A DNA stretch of 7,812 bases from Pseudomonadota bacterium. GTDB lineage: Bacteria > Pseudomonadota > Alphaproteobacteria > Elsterales > Elsteraceae. The DNA lies in NCBI GenBank assembly GCA_016195115.1, contig JACQAI010000348.1:1-7812 (forward strand), given 5' to 3'. This document shows positions 1 through 6,504 of the stretch, one piece after another. The position numbers and the translations under genes are program-made. The notes below the pieces were generated by a model, which ran no database searches, had not been told where the DNA came from, and saw nothing but the letters and a program-made list of their open reading frames with translations. Each line of letters begins with the position of its first letter. Position 1 is the stretch's first letter.

Positions 1-1002
1 CTCGCCGGTCGGCACCAGGTTGCGCCGGCCCTTGTCGTCGTATTTCGCCTCGACCTTCTCGAAGGTCATGCCGGTGAGCTTGCCGCTGGTGTGCTTGAAC
101 TCCTTGGGCACCAGGAAGTTGAGGATCGGGATGTCCTCGTGCATCGCGTCCTCCTTCTCCCAGGGGGACGCCTTCATCTCCTCGAAGCCGCTGCGTACCA
201 CCACCGTGTCGCTCTCGCCGCCGAGCCGGCGCGACGAGCGGCAGCAATCCATCGCCGTGTTGCCGCCACCGAGCACGATCACGCGCTTGCCGATCTTGGT
301 GATGTGCCCGAACGACACGCTCGACAGCCAGTCGATGCCGATGTGGATGTTGGCCTTGGCCTCCTCACGGCCCGGGATCTCGAGGTTGCGGCCGCGCGGC
401 GCGCCCGAGCCGACGAAAATCGCGTCGTAGCCCTCGGCGAGTAGCGCCTTCAGGCTGTCGATGCGCTGGCCGAAGCGCGCCTCGTAACCGAGACCGGCGA
501 TGTAGCCGACTTCCTCGTCGGTCACCGATTCGGGCAGGCGGAAGCGCGGGATCTGGGTGCGCATCATGCCGCCGGCCTTGGGATCGCCGTCGTAGAGCAC
601 GACGTGGTAGCCGAGCGGCAGCAGGTCGCGCGCCACCGCGAGCGACGCCGGGCCGGCGCCGACGCAGGCGATGCGCTTGCCGTTCTTTTGCGCCGGCGGC
701 TGCGGCAGACGGTCCCGGATGTCGTCCTTGTAGTCGGCGGCGACGCGCTTCAGCCGGCAGATCGCCACCGGCTCCTTCTCGACGCGGCCACGGCGGCACG
801 CCGGCTCGCACGGCCGATCGCACGTGCGCCCGAGGATCCCGGGAAACACGTTCGACTGCCAATTGATCATGTAGGCGTCGCTGTAGCGACCGGCGGCGAT
901 CAGGCGGATGTATTCGGGCACCGGGGTATGGGCCGGGCACGCCCACTGGCAGTCCACGACCTTGTGGAAATAGTCGGGCACCGCGATGTCGGTGGGCTTC
1001 AC
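1..1002 (-). CDS. NAD(P)H/FAD oxidoreductase with N-terminal Fe-S domain, GltD/PreT-like (partial, C-terminus outside window)
   Basis: Only the first 334 codons are visible; no stop occurs before the left edge. Residues about 15-92 resemble the helical Fe-S domain of glutamate synthase small subunit and dihydropyrimidine dehydrogenase, with C18-x3-C22-P, then C61, C65, C69 in a GRTCDRPCEPAC block, then C82. A first dinucleotide fold begins with GAGPAS (115-120), expected to bind FAD. A second begins with GGGNTAMD (245-252), expected to bind NAD(P)H. Family members pass electrons between NAD(P)H and a partner through FAD and 4Fe-4S clusters in the cytoplasm. The partner subunit is not in the window, so the acceptor (glutamate synthase, pyrimidine reductase or a 2-oxoacid oxidoreductase) cannot be named. 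The GTG start at 1002 is chosen because AAGGAG lies 7 bases upstream. The gene is separated from the upstream operon by 252 bp and may have its own promoter. Confidence 0.85.
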   Translation of the reverse strand, partial: MKPTDIAVPDYFHKVVDCQWACPAHTPVPEYIRLIAAGRYSDAYMINWQSNVFPGILGRTCDRPCEPACRRGRVEKEPVAICRLKRVAADYKDDIRDRLPQPPAQKNGKRIACVGAGPASLAVARDLLPLGYHVVLYDGDPKAGGMMRTQIPRFRLPESVTDEEVGYIAGLGYEARFGQRIDSLKALLAEGYDAIFVGSGAPRGRNLEIPGREEAKANIHIGIDWLSSVSFGHITKIGKRVIVLGGGNTAMDCCRSSRRLGGESDTVVVRSGFEEMKASPWEKEDAMHEDIPILNFLVPKEFKHTSGKLTGMTFEKVEAKYDDKGRRNLVPTGE

Positions 1003-1009
1003 CAAGCGT

Positions 1010-1015
1010 CTCCTT
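1010..1015 (-). promoter_or_regulatory. Shine-Dalgarno site deciding the GTG start at 1002
   Basis: Read on the minus strand this is AAGGAG, 7 bases before the GTG at 1002-1000. A TTG lies directly before that GTG in frame but is less well spaced. No better ATG occurs ahead of the conserved cysteine region, so this site fixes the start of the oxidoreductase. Confidence 0.7.
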
Positions 1016-1049
1016 GAGGCGTCCTTGCGCCGGGGCCGTTCTGGCGCCG

Positions 1050-1086
1050 CTGGCGGGCCGCCATGAGGGCGGCCGCGAGCCGCCAG
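1050..1086. other. Stable bulged stem-loop in the leader of the oxidoreductase gene
   Basis: CTGGCG (1050-1055) pairs with CGCCAG (1081-1086), and GGCCGCC (1056-1062) pairs with GGCGGCC (1068-1074) around the 5-base loop ATGAG. This makes a 13-bp stem with a 6-base one-sided bulge (1075-1080). No T-run follows on either strand, so it does not look like a standard intrinsic terminator. It lies about 48-84 bases upstream of the oxidoreductase start and may be a structured 5' leader. Such stems arise easily in GC-rich DNA, so function is unproven. Confidence 0.4.
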
Positions 1087-1148
1087 TCCGTCAGCCGTAT
1101 CAACAGGTTATCCAAAGGATGAGGGGGTAAGCATCCACCGGGCTCGAT

Positions 1149-1177
1149 TGTTTACACCAGCTGCGCGCGACTCTCAA
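1149..1177 (-). promoter_or_regulatory. Weak candidate sigma-70-type promoter for the oxidoreductase gene
   Basis: On the minus strand TTGAGA (1177-1172) is followed after 17 bases by TAAACA (1154-1149). The -35 matches the TTGACA consensus at 5 of 6 positions; the -10 matches TATAAT at only 3 of 6. It sits in the least GC-rich part of the 252-bp gap and would give a leader of about 140 bases carrying the stem-loop at 1050-1086. This is a guess by eye. Confidence 0.25.
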
Positions 1178-1215
1178 CGGCGCCGGGGCGATTCTGCCCT
1201 CGATAAATGGGCGCA

Positions 1216-1252
1216 GCGCGGCTCGGCTGCAGCCCTCGGCGGCCCGCCGCGC
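1216..1252 (-). terminator. GC-rich stem-loop just after the histidine phosphatase stop; possible operon end
   Basis: GCGCGGC (1216-1222) and GCCGCGC (1246-1252) are a perfect 7-bp inverted repeat starting 2 bases past the stop codon of the last operon gene. The intervening 23 bases contain the perfect palindrome GGCTGCAGCC (1225-1234). Downstream on the minus strand there is only a short ATTTAT and no real U-tract. It could slow polymerase or protect the mRNA 3' end; a strong intrinsic terminator is not supported. Confidence 0.3.
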
Positions 1253-1254
1253 CG

Positions 1255-1899
1255 TCAGGTCGGGGCGAGCAGCTCGCCGGCGGCGCGCGGTCCCAGCGCC
1301 TCGATCCGCCAGGTCGCGCCGACGCGCTCGAACGCCAACGGGCTGGCGTTGTGCATATGGTCGACCTCGAGCCCGACCCCGAGCGCGGCGGCCAGCACGT
1401 AGAGCGTGCCGCCGTGCGCCACGATCAGGGTGGTCGCCTCGGTGTCGAGCGCGGCCAGCAGGCCCTCGCGGGTCCGCGCGATGAAGTCTCTGAGCGTGTC
1501 GCCGTTTGGCGGATCGTTCGCCCAATCGAGATTGGCCGACGAGGTGCCGACCAGATCGCCGTACCAGCGCTCGCGCAGGCGGACCTCCACGGTCGCCGCG
1601 AGCCCCAGCGCCTCGCCGGCGATGCCGGCGGTCCGCCAGGCCCGGCTCATGTCGCTCGCCAGGATGCGCGCGATGCCGCCGCGCGCCGCCAGCACGGCCG
1701 CCGCGGCGCGCGCCTGCCCGAGCCCGAGCTCGTTCAGCGGCTGGTCGAAACGCTGATAGATCTTGTTGACGTTGCCGTCGGTCGCGCCGTGGCGCAGGAA
1801 CAGGAAGCGCGACGCGCGGGGCTGCAGCGGCGGCGAGCCCGCCAGCTTGGTCAAGACGTCGAGGCCGAGCCGCGAGATCCTCGGGTCAACCGCGGTCAT
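1255..1899 (-). CDS. Histidine phosphatase family protein (phosphoglycerate-mutase-like)
   Basis: The 214-residue product has the branch-1 histidine phosphatase pattern. The signature LRHGATDGN (35-43) carries the phospho-accepting H37 with R36. SDMSRAWRTA (82-91) supplies the usual phosphate-pocket arginine, E110 in RLRERWYG is the likely proton donor, and the second catalytic histidine is H162 in VAHGGT. Length is normal for the family, and no signal peptide is seen, so it is probably cytoplasmic. Substrates range from sugar phosphates to cofactor intermediates and cannot be predicted here. The ATG at 1899 overlaps the stop of the upstream phosphotransferase gene as ATGA, with GAGGG 6 bases before it. 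This implies translational coupling and suggests that the two proteins work on related phosphorylated compounds. The same frame stays open upstream, but that stretch overlaps the phosphotransferase and is not coding. Confidence 0.9.
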   Translation of the reverse strand: MTAVDPRISRLGLDVLTKLAGSPPLQPRASRFLFLRHGATDGNVNKIYQRFDQPLNELGLGQARAAAAVLAARGGIARILASDMSRAWRTAGIAGEALGLAATVEVRLRERWYGDLVGTSSANLDWANDPPNGDTLRDFIARTREGLLAALDTEATTLIVAHGGTLYVLAAALGVGLEVDHMHNASPLAFERVGATWRIEALGPRAAGELLAPT

Positions 1900-2975
1900 G
1901 ACAAGCCCTCGGCGATCGCCCAGGCCCGGTCGGCAATCAGCTGGTAATCCCGCGCCGCCTCGAGCGCATGGGCGTCGGCGGCGTTGCCGTCGAGCCCGCG
2001 CCGATACACCCCCGCCAGAATCGCGGCAATCCGAAACATCGCGAACACGATGAAGAACTCCCAATTCTCGATTGCGGCCCGGCCGGTGCGCCGGCAATAG
2101 GCCGCAAGATAGTCCGCCTCGCTCGGCACGCCGAGCGCGCCCAGATCGCCCGGCGGGAACCCATGGTCGTGGGTGCCGGCCAGGCGGTAGGCCAGGCAAT
2201 TGTAGGCGAGATCGGCCAGCGGGTGGCCAATCGTCGCGAGCTCCCAGTCGAGCACCGCGACCACGCGCGGTTCGGTCGGGTGGAAGATCAGATTGCCGAC
2301 CCGGTAGTCGCCATGGGCGATCGCGGCCTCGTCGCCGACCGGCAGATGCGCGGGCAGCCACGCGATCAGACGGTCCATCGCCGGCATCGGCGCGGGGCGC
2401 GACGCCTGGTACTGGCGCGACCAGCGCGTGATCTGGCGCGTCGCGTAGCCGTCGGGACGGCCGAAACCCTCGAGCCCGACGCCGCGCCAGTCGACCGAGT
2501 GGAGCGCCGCCAGGACCGCGTTCATGTGGTCGTACATCGCGGCGCGCTCGATCGGGCTGCAGCCCGGCAGCATGCGGTCGGGGAACACGCGGCCCGCGAC
2601 GTGGTCCATGACGTAGAACATCTGGCCGATCACGCCGTCGTCGGTACACAGCAGGTGCACCGCCGGCACCGGCACCGCCGTGCCGGCGAGCGCCTTGAGG
2701 ACGCGGAACTCGCGGTCGACCGCGTGGGCCGACGGCAGCAGCACGCCGGGCGGCTTCTTGCGCAGGACGTAGGCGCGGTCGCCGGCCTGGATATGGAAGG
2801 TCGGGTTCGACTGGCCGCCCTGGAACTGGCGGATCGCGACGGTGCCGCCGAAACCCGGCAAGGTGGCGGCGAGATAGCGCACCAGCGCCGCCTCGTCGAA
2901 GCGGTGGTTGGGCAGCACCGGCCCGAGCTGCGGCCGGCTCTGCGACGCGACGTCCATGTCAGCCGCCGCGGGCAC
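1896..2975 (-). CDS. APH-fold phosphotransferase of the ACAD10/11 / LvaA type
   Basis: This 359-residue kinase-like protein shows the aminoglycoside phosphotransferase fold. It has a glycine-rich loop GGQSNPTF (53-60), LRKKPPG (71-77) with the nucleotide-binding K73, E89 in DREFRVL, the catalytic loop HGDYRVGN (221-228; D223 base, N228 metal) and the metal-binding DWE (243-245). The stretches FYVMDHVAGRVF (120-131) and DWELATIGHPLADL are typical of the N-terminal domain of mammalian ACAD10/ACAD11 and of bacterial LvaA, not of antibiotic kinases. LvaA-type enzymes phosphorylate the 4-hydroxyl of 4-hydroxyacyl-CoA using ATP. An ACAD11-like dehydrogenase gene in the same operon supports that role. 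The start is uncertain: GTG at 2975 has AGGAG 4 bases upstream and overlaps the previous gene, while ATG at 2957 begins 1 base after that gene's stop and puts FDEAAL at about residue 20. Resistance to aminoglycosides is unlikely. Confidence 0.9.
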   Translation of the reverse strand: MPAAADMDVASQSRPQLGPVLPNHRFDEAALVRYLAATLPGFGGTVAIRQFQGGQSNPTFHIQAGDRAYVLRKKPPGVLLPSAHAVDREFRVLKALAGTAVPVPAVHLLCTDDGVIGQMFYVMDHVAGRVFPDRMLPGCSPIERAAMYDHMNAVLAALHSVDWRGVGLEGFGRPDGYATRQITRWSRQYQASRPAPMPAMDRLIAWLPAHLPVGDEAAIAHGDYRVGNLIFHPTEPRVVAVLDWELATIGHPLADLAYNCLAYRLAGTHDHGFPPGDLGALGVPSEADYLAAYCRRTGRAAIENWEFFIVFAMFRIAAILAGVYRRGLDGNAADAHALEAARDYQLIADRAWAIAEGLS

Positions 2976-3240
2976 GGCGCTCCTGGAACGCGCGGTCGAT
3001 CAGCGGCGTGATGGTGAAACGCGCGGGCACGCAATCGGACCACTCGTTGACCAGACGATGCAGCGTCTCGTGGCTGTCGACGTCGAACACGACGATCGCG
3101 CCGCGTCCGGCGGGCACGTAGCACGCCGTCACCGTGCCGGCGTCCTCGAGCGGCTTCAACCAATCCCAGAAACGCGCTTGCACGCCGCGCAGCTCGCTCG
3201 GCCGTCCCGGCGTCGGTTGGCTCCTGACCATGAAGAGCAT
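2959..3240 (-). CDS. Small muconolactone-isomerase-like (ferredoxin-like alpha/beta fold) protein
   Basis: A 93-residue protein starts MLFMVR and continues with a helix around residues 16-34 (ending WLKPLEDAG), a strand AIVVFDVDS (48-56), a helix ETLHRLVNEW (58-67) and a last strand RFTITPL (74-80). This order, the length and the FDVDS-x-ETLHRLV segment resemble muconolactone delta-isomerase and related dimeric alpha/beta-barrel proteins. No other beta-ketoadipate pathway gene is visible, so true muconolactone isomerase activity is not supported. The ATG at 3240 is chosen because AGGGAGA lies 6 bases upstream (3247-3253); an in-frame ATG at 3231 lacks this. It sits between the YjbR-family gene (17 bp away) and the phosphotransferase gene, so it is probably co-translated with the latter. 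It could bind an acyl-CoA intermediate or assist the kinase, but nothing in the sequence proves this. Confidence 0.75.
   Translation of the reverse strand: MLFMVRSQPTPGRPSELRGVQARFWDWLKPLEDAGTVTACYVPAGRGAIVVFDVDSHETLHRLVNEWSDCVPARFTITPLIDRAFQERRARGG
2980..2984 (-). promoter_or_regulatory. Shine-Dalgarno-like AGGAG favouring the GTG start at 2975
   Basis: AGGAG on the minus strand lies 4 bases before the GTG at 2975. It is inside the coding sequence of the upstream small protein and may be fortuitous. The competing ATG at 2957 has only a weak GGCGG-like site but sits 1 base after the preceding stop codon, where coupled re-initiation is plausible. Confidence 0.35.
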
Positions 3241-3257
3241 GCGGGATCTCCCTGCCG

Positions 3258-3620
3258 TCAGGTGTTGGCCGGCGCCGGCACGAGTTGCGCCAAGCGCTTG
3301 GGTGCGGTCATCCGATAGCTGCGCTTGACCAGCGCGGCGACCTCGCGCCAGTTCGGCCGCCTGTCGAGGTGCATGCCGACCCAGCCCTTGTGGCCGACAT
3401 AGGGCGGCACGAAGAAGCGCTCGGGATCGGCGCCGACCAGGATGTCCTGGCTGCCCGGCGGCGCCTTCATCCAGATCGCCGGCCGGTCGTCGTCGGCCGT
3501 GTACATCACGAAGATCTTGGCGCGCACGCGGAAGGTCGGAATCTCCCAGGTCTCCTGCTCGACGCCCTCGGGCAGCGCCAGACAGATCTTCCGGAGCTGC
3601 GCCAGCGGACCGCGCGCCAT
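3258..3620 (-). CDS. MmcQ/YjbR family protein
   Basis: The 120-residue product matches the MmcQ/YjbR (double-wing, CyaY-like fold) family. It has an N-terminal helix ending LALPEG (14-19), PTFRVRAKIFVMY (28-40), IWMKAP (49-54), then VGHKGWVGMHLD (75-86) and a C-terminal helix VAALVKRSYRM. Members are often labelled DNA-binding on structural grounds, but their cellular job is poorly known. Length is typical. The ATG at 3620 lies 3 bases after the stop of the acyl-CoA dehydrogenase gene and has no clear Shine-Dalgarno site, so translation is probably coupled to that gene. Position inside a catabolic operon could mean a regulator or an accessory protein; YjbR genes also occur in many unrelated contexts, so the context is weak evidence. 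Confidence 0.88.
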   Translation of the reverse strand: MARGPLAQLRKICLALPEGVEQETWEIPTFRVRAKIFVMYTADDDRPAIWMKAPPGSQDILVGADPERFFVPPYVGHKGWVGMHLDRRPNWREVAALVKRSYRMTAPKRLAQLVPAPANT

Positions 3621-3623
3621 CGC

Positions 3624-4847
<1,224 letters not shown>

Positions 4848-4864
4848 CGCCGTCTCCCGCTCAT

Positions 4865-5611
4865 CTAATACGCCAAGAATCCGCCATCCACCGGCAGGGT
4901 CACGCCGGTGATGTAGCGCGCCATGTCGGAGGCGAGGAACACCGCGACCGGCGCGATGTCCTCGGGCGTGCCGATCCGCCCGAGCGGAATGCGGCCCTCG
5001 AAGTTCTTCATGTAGTTCGGGTTCTCGCGCGCCTTGGCGTTCAACGGGGTGGCGATGAGTCCCGGGCCGATGGCGTTGACCCGCACGCCGTGCGGCGACA
5101 GCTCGATCGCCAGCGCCTTGGTCAGCGCCCGCACCCCGCCCTTCGAGGTCGTGTAGGCGGCCGAGTTGGGCAGCGCCACGAACGACTGCACCGAGCCGAT
5201 GTTGACCACCGCGCCCTTGGTCTCCTTGAGGGGGTCGAGGAACGCCGTGGTCATCAGATAGGGGCCGTCGAGGTTGACCGCCATCGTGGCGTCCCAGTCG
5301 TCGCGCGCCTTGGCGTCGAACACCGTGCCGCGCCGGATGATGCCGGCGTTGTTGACCAGCACTGAGATCGCGCCGACGTCGCGGCGTACCGCCGCAGCCA
5401 GGCCGTCGACGGCCATGCGGTCGCTGACGTCGCAGGCGTAGTGGGCCGCCTTGCCGCCGAGCGCCTTGGCGGTGCGCTCGGCCGCCGCCGCGTTGACGTC
5501 GACCGCGACCACCCGCGCGCCGGCCTGCGCCATCGCCTTGGCGATGCCCTCGCCGATGCCGGATCCGGCGCCGGTGATCAGCGCGATGCGGCCGTCGAGC
5601 AAGCCCGCCAT
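4865..5611 (-). CDS. SDR family NAD-dependent oxidoreductase (SDR 2)
   Basis: This classical short-chain dehydrogenase of 248 residues has TGAGSGIG (13-20) for cofactor binding and D38 at the end of the second strand, which usually selects NAD(H). It also has NNAG (87-90) and the catalytic set N113, S140, Y153 and K157 (YTTSK). A C-terminal VDGGF is typical of the FabG-like branch. Family members interconvert hydroxyl and keto groups; a 3-hydroxyacyl-CoA or 4-oxoacyl-CoA substrate would suit the operon, but the residues do not define it. The ATG at 5611 is chosen because GGAGG (5617-5621) lies 5 bases upstream and the SDR fold starts immediately after. The frame remains open further upstream but overlaps SDR 1. 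Gaps are 11 bp from SDR 1 and 17 bp to the dehydrogenase. Confidence 0.92.
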   Translation of the reverse strand: MAGLLDGRIALITGAGSGIGEGIAKAMAQAGARVVAVDVNAAAAERTAKALGGKAAHYACDVSDRMAVDGLAAAVRRDVGAISVLVNNAGIIRRGTVFDAKARDDWDATMAVNLDGPYLMTTAFLDPLKETKGAVVNIGSVQSFVALPNSAAYTTSKGGVRALTKALAIELSPHGVRVNAIGPGLIATPLNAKARENPNYMKNFEGRIPLGRIGTPEDIAPVAVFLASDMARYITGVTLPVDGGFLAY

Positions 5612-5622
5612 GGCGGCCTCCG

Positions 5623-6423
5623 TCAACGCTTCAGGATCGAGGTCACGGCGCCGCCGGTGGCGCCGCGGCCGCCGTCGATCACGAAATGCGCGCCGGTGAT
5701 GTTGGTCGAGTACTCCGAGCACAGATAGAGCACGATGTTGGCGACCTCCTCGGGCTGCGAGTAGCGCCCGCTCGGCAGCGAGGCTTGATAGCGCGCCGTG
5801 ATGACCGACGGATCGTCCGGGTTGAGCTGCTGGGCGAGCGATTGGATCATGCGGGTGTCGACTGGGCCCGGGCACACCGCGTTGATCCGGATGCCGTCGC
5901 GCGCGACCTCGCCGGCCGCCGTCTTGGTCAGGCCGAGCACCGCGTGCTTCGAGGCGACGTAGGCCGGCATGCCGGGAGTCGCCGTCAGGCCGGCGACCGA
6001 GGCCGTGTTGACGATCGTGCCGGACTTCTGCTTGAGCATCACGGGCAGGACGTGGCGCAGCCCGAGGAACACGCCCTTGACGTTGACGCCCATCACCGCG
6101 TCGAACATCGCCTCGTCGTACTCGGCGGTCAGCGCGACCTTGCCCTCGATGCCGGCGTTGTTGTGGAAGCAGTCGATGCGGCCGTAGGTCTCGACCGCCA
6201 CCTTGACGTAGTTCTGGACATCGGCCGACTTGGTCACGTCGGCGGCGACGAAGCGCGCCTCGCCGCCCTGCTGGCGGATCGCGCCGGCGACGCCCTCGCC
6301 GGCCGCCTGGTCGCAGTCGACGACCACGAGCTTGGCGCCGTGCTGCGAGAAGGCGTGCGCGGTCGCGCGCCCGATGCCGTTGGCGCCGCCGGTGATCAGC
6401 GCGACCTTGCCCTTGAAGTCCAT
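5623..6423 (-). CDS. SDR family NAD-dependent oxidoreductase (SDR 1), first gene of the operon
   Basis: The 266-residue classical SDR has TGGANGIG (11-18), D36 after the second strand (predicting NAD(H)), HNNAG (87-91), N114, and the catalytic S142, Y155 and K159 (YVASK). PGPVDTRM follows, and a conserved IDGG lies near the C-terminus, with a slightly longer tail than SDR 2. Its sequence is clearly different from SDR 2 (for example HNNAG against VNNAG, and a different substrate loop after PGPVDTRM), so the two are not a recent duplication and probably act on different substrates or steps. The ATG at 6423 has a strong GGGAGGA site (6428-6434) 4 bases upstream. Being first in a seven-gene run, it should lie next to the operon promoter in the 81-bp divergent gap. 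In the lva pathway an SDR (LvaD) reduces the 4-keto acyl-CoA; this or SDR 2 could do the same here. Confidence 0.92.
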   Translation of the reverse strand: MDFKGKVALITGGANGIGRATAHAFSQHGAKLVVVDCDQAAGEGVAGAIRQQGGEARFVAADVTKSADVQNYVKVAVETYGRIDCFHNNAGIEGKVALTAEYDEAMFDAVMGVNVKGVFLGLRHVLPVMLKQKSGTIVNTASVAGLTATPGMPAYVASKHAVLGLTKTAAGEVARDGIRINAVCPGPVDTRMIQSLAQQLNPDDPSVITARYQASLPSGRYSQPEEVANIVLYLCSEYSTNITGAHFVIDGGRGATGGAVTSILKR

Positions 6424-6465
6424 CGTATCCTCCCGTTGAGCGGCTGCTTGGAACCGATGTTAGCA

Positions 6466-6490
6466 GCGCCTTGCCGCGTGGCACAGGCGC
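6466..6490. promoter_or_regulatory. Imperfect palindrome in divergent intergenic region; candidate operator
   Basis: GCGCCT (6466-6471) and AGGCGC (6485-6490) are a perfect 6-bp inverted repeat around 13 bases, and inside it TGCC (6472-6475) faces GGCA (6480-6483). The 25-bp element lies centrally between the divergent starts at 6423 and 6505 and overlaps the candidate -35 of the rightward gene. This fits a dimeric regulator site controlling the seven-gene operon, but no regulator gene is in the window and short palindromes are common in GC-rich DNA. Confidence 0.3.
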
Positions 6491-6499
6491 GATGACAAT
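6471..6499 (+). promoter_or_regulatory. Candidate promoter for the rightward gene
   Basis: TTGCCG (6471-6476), a 17-base spacer and GACAAT (6494-6499) resemble sigma-70 -35 and -10 boxes; each matches 4 of 6 consensus positions. The ATG at 6505 follows the -10 by only 5 bases and has no Shine-Dalgarno site, so transcription from here would give an mRNA with almost no leader. Confidence 0.3.
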
Positions 6500-6504
6500 G
6501 GCGC

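Noticed and set aside
365..946. Minus-strand 193-codon frame inside the oxidoreductase region
   Set aside because: It is the wrong frame: the frame beginning at 1002 gives continuous Fe-S, FAD and NAD(P)H motifs, whereas this one is Arg/Ala-rich without motifs.
1255..2649. 464-codon minus-strand frame as a phosphotransferase-phosphatase fusion
   Set aside because: Only its last 214 codons (histidine phosphatase) look like protein. The earlier part is an out-of-frame reading of the phosphotransferase gene, Arg/Gly/Ala-rich and without motifs.
1896..2975. Antibiotic-resistance aminoglycoside kinase
   Set aside because: The fold is shared, but the distinctive segments match the ACAD10/11-LvaA branch and the gene lies in an acyl-CoA operon, so resistance is not supported.
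1968..3011. Plus-strand open frame of 347 codons
   Set aside because: Antisense to the phosphotransferase gene; low-complexity Arg/Ala/His/Val-rich translation with no recognisable motif.
2959..3240. Genuine muconolactone isomerase (catC) of the catechol pathway
   Set aside because: Only general length and fold pattern agree, and no muconate cycloisomerase, catechol dioxygenase or other pathway gene is nearby.
4865..6484. Tandem SDR fusion of 539 codons
   Set aside because: The N-terminal half is an off-frame reading of SDR 1. SDR 2 starts at 5611 with GGAGG 5 bases upstream.
5686..6495. Plus-strand open frame of 269 codons
   Set aside because: Antisense shadow of SDR 1, which carries the full catalytic and cofactor motifs.
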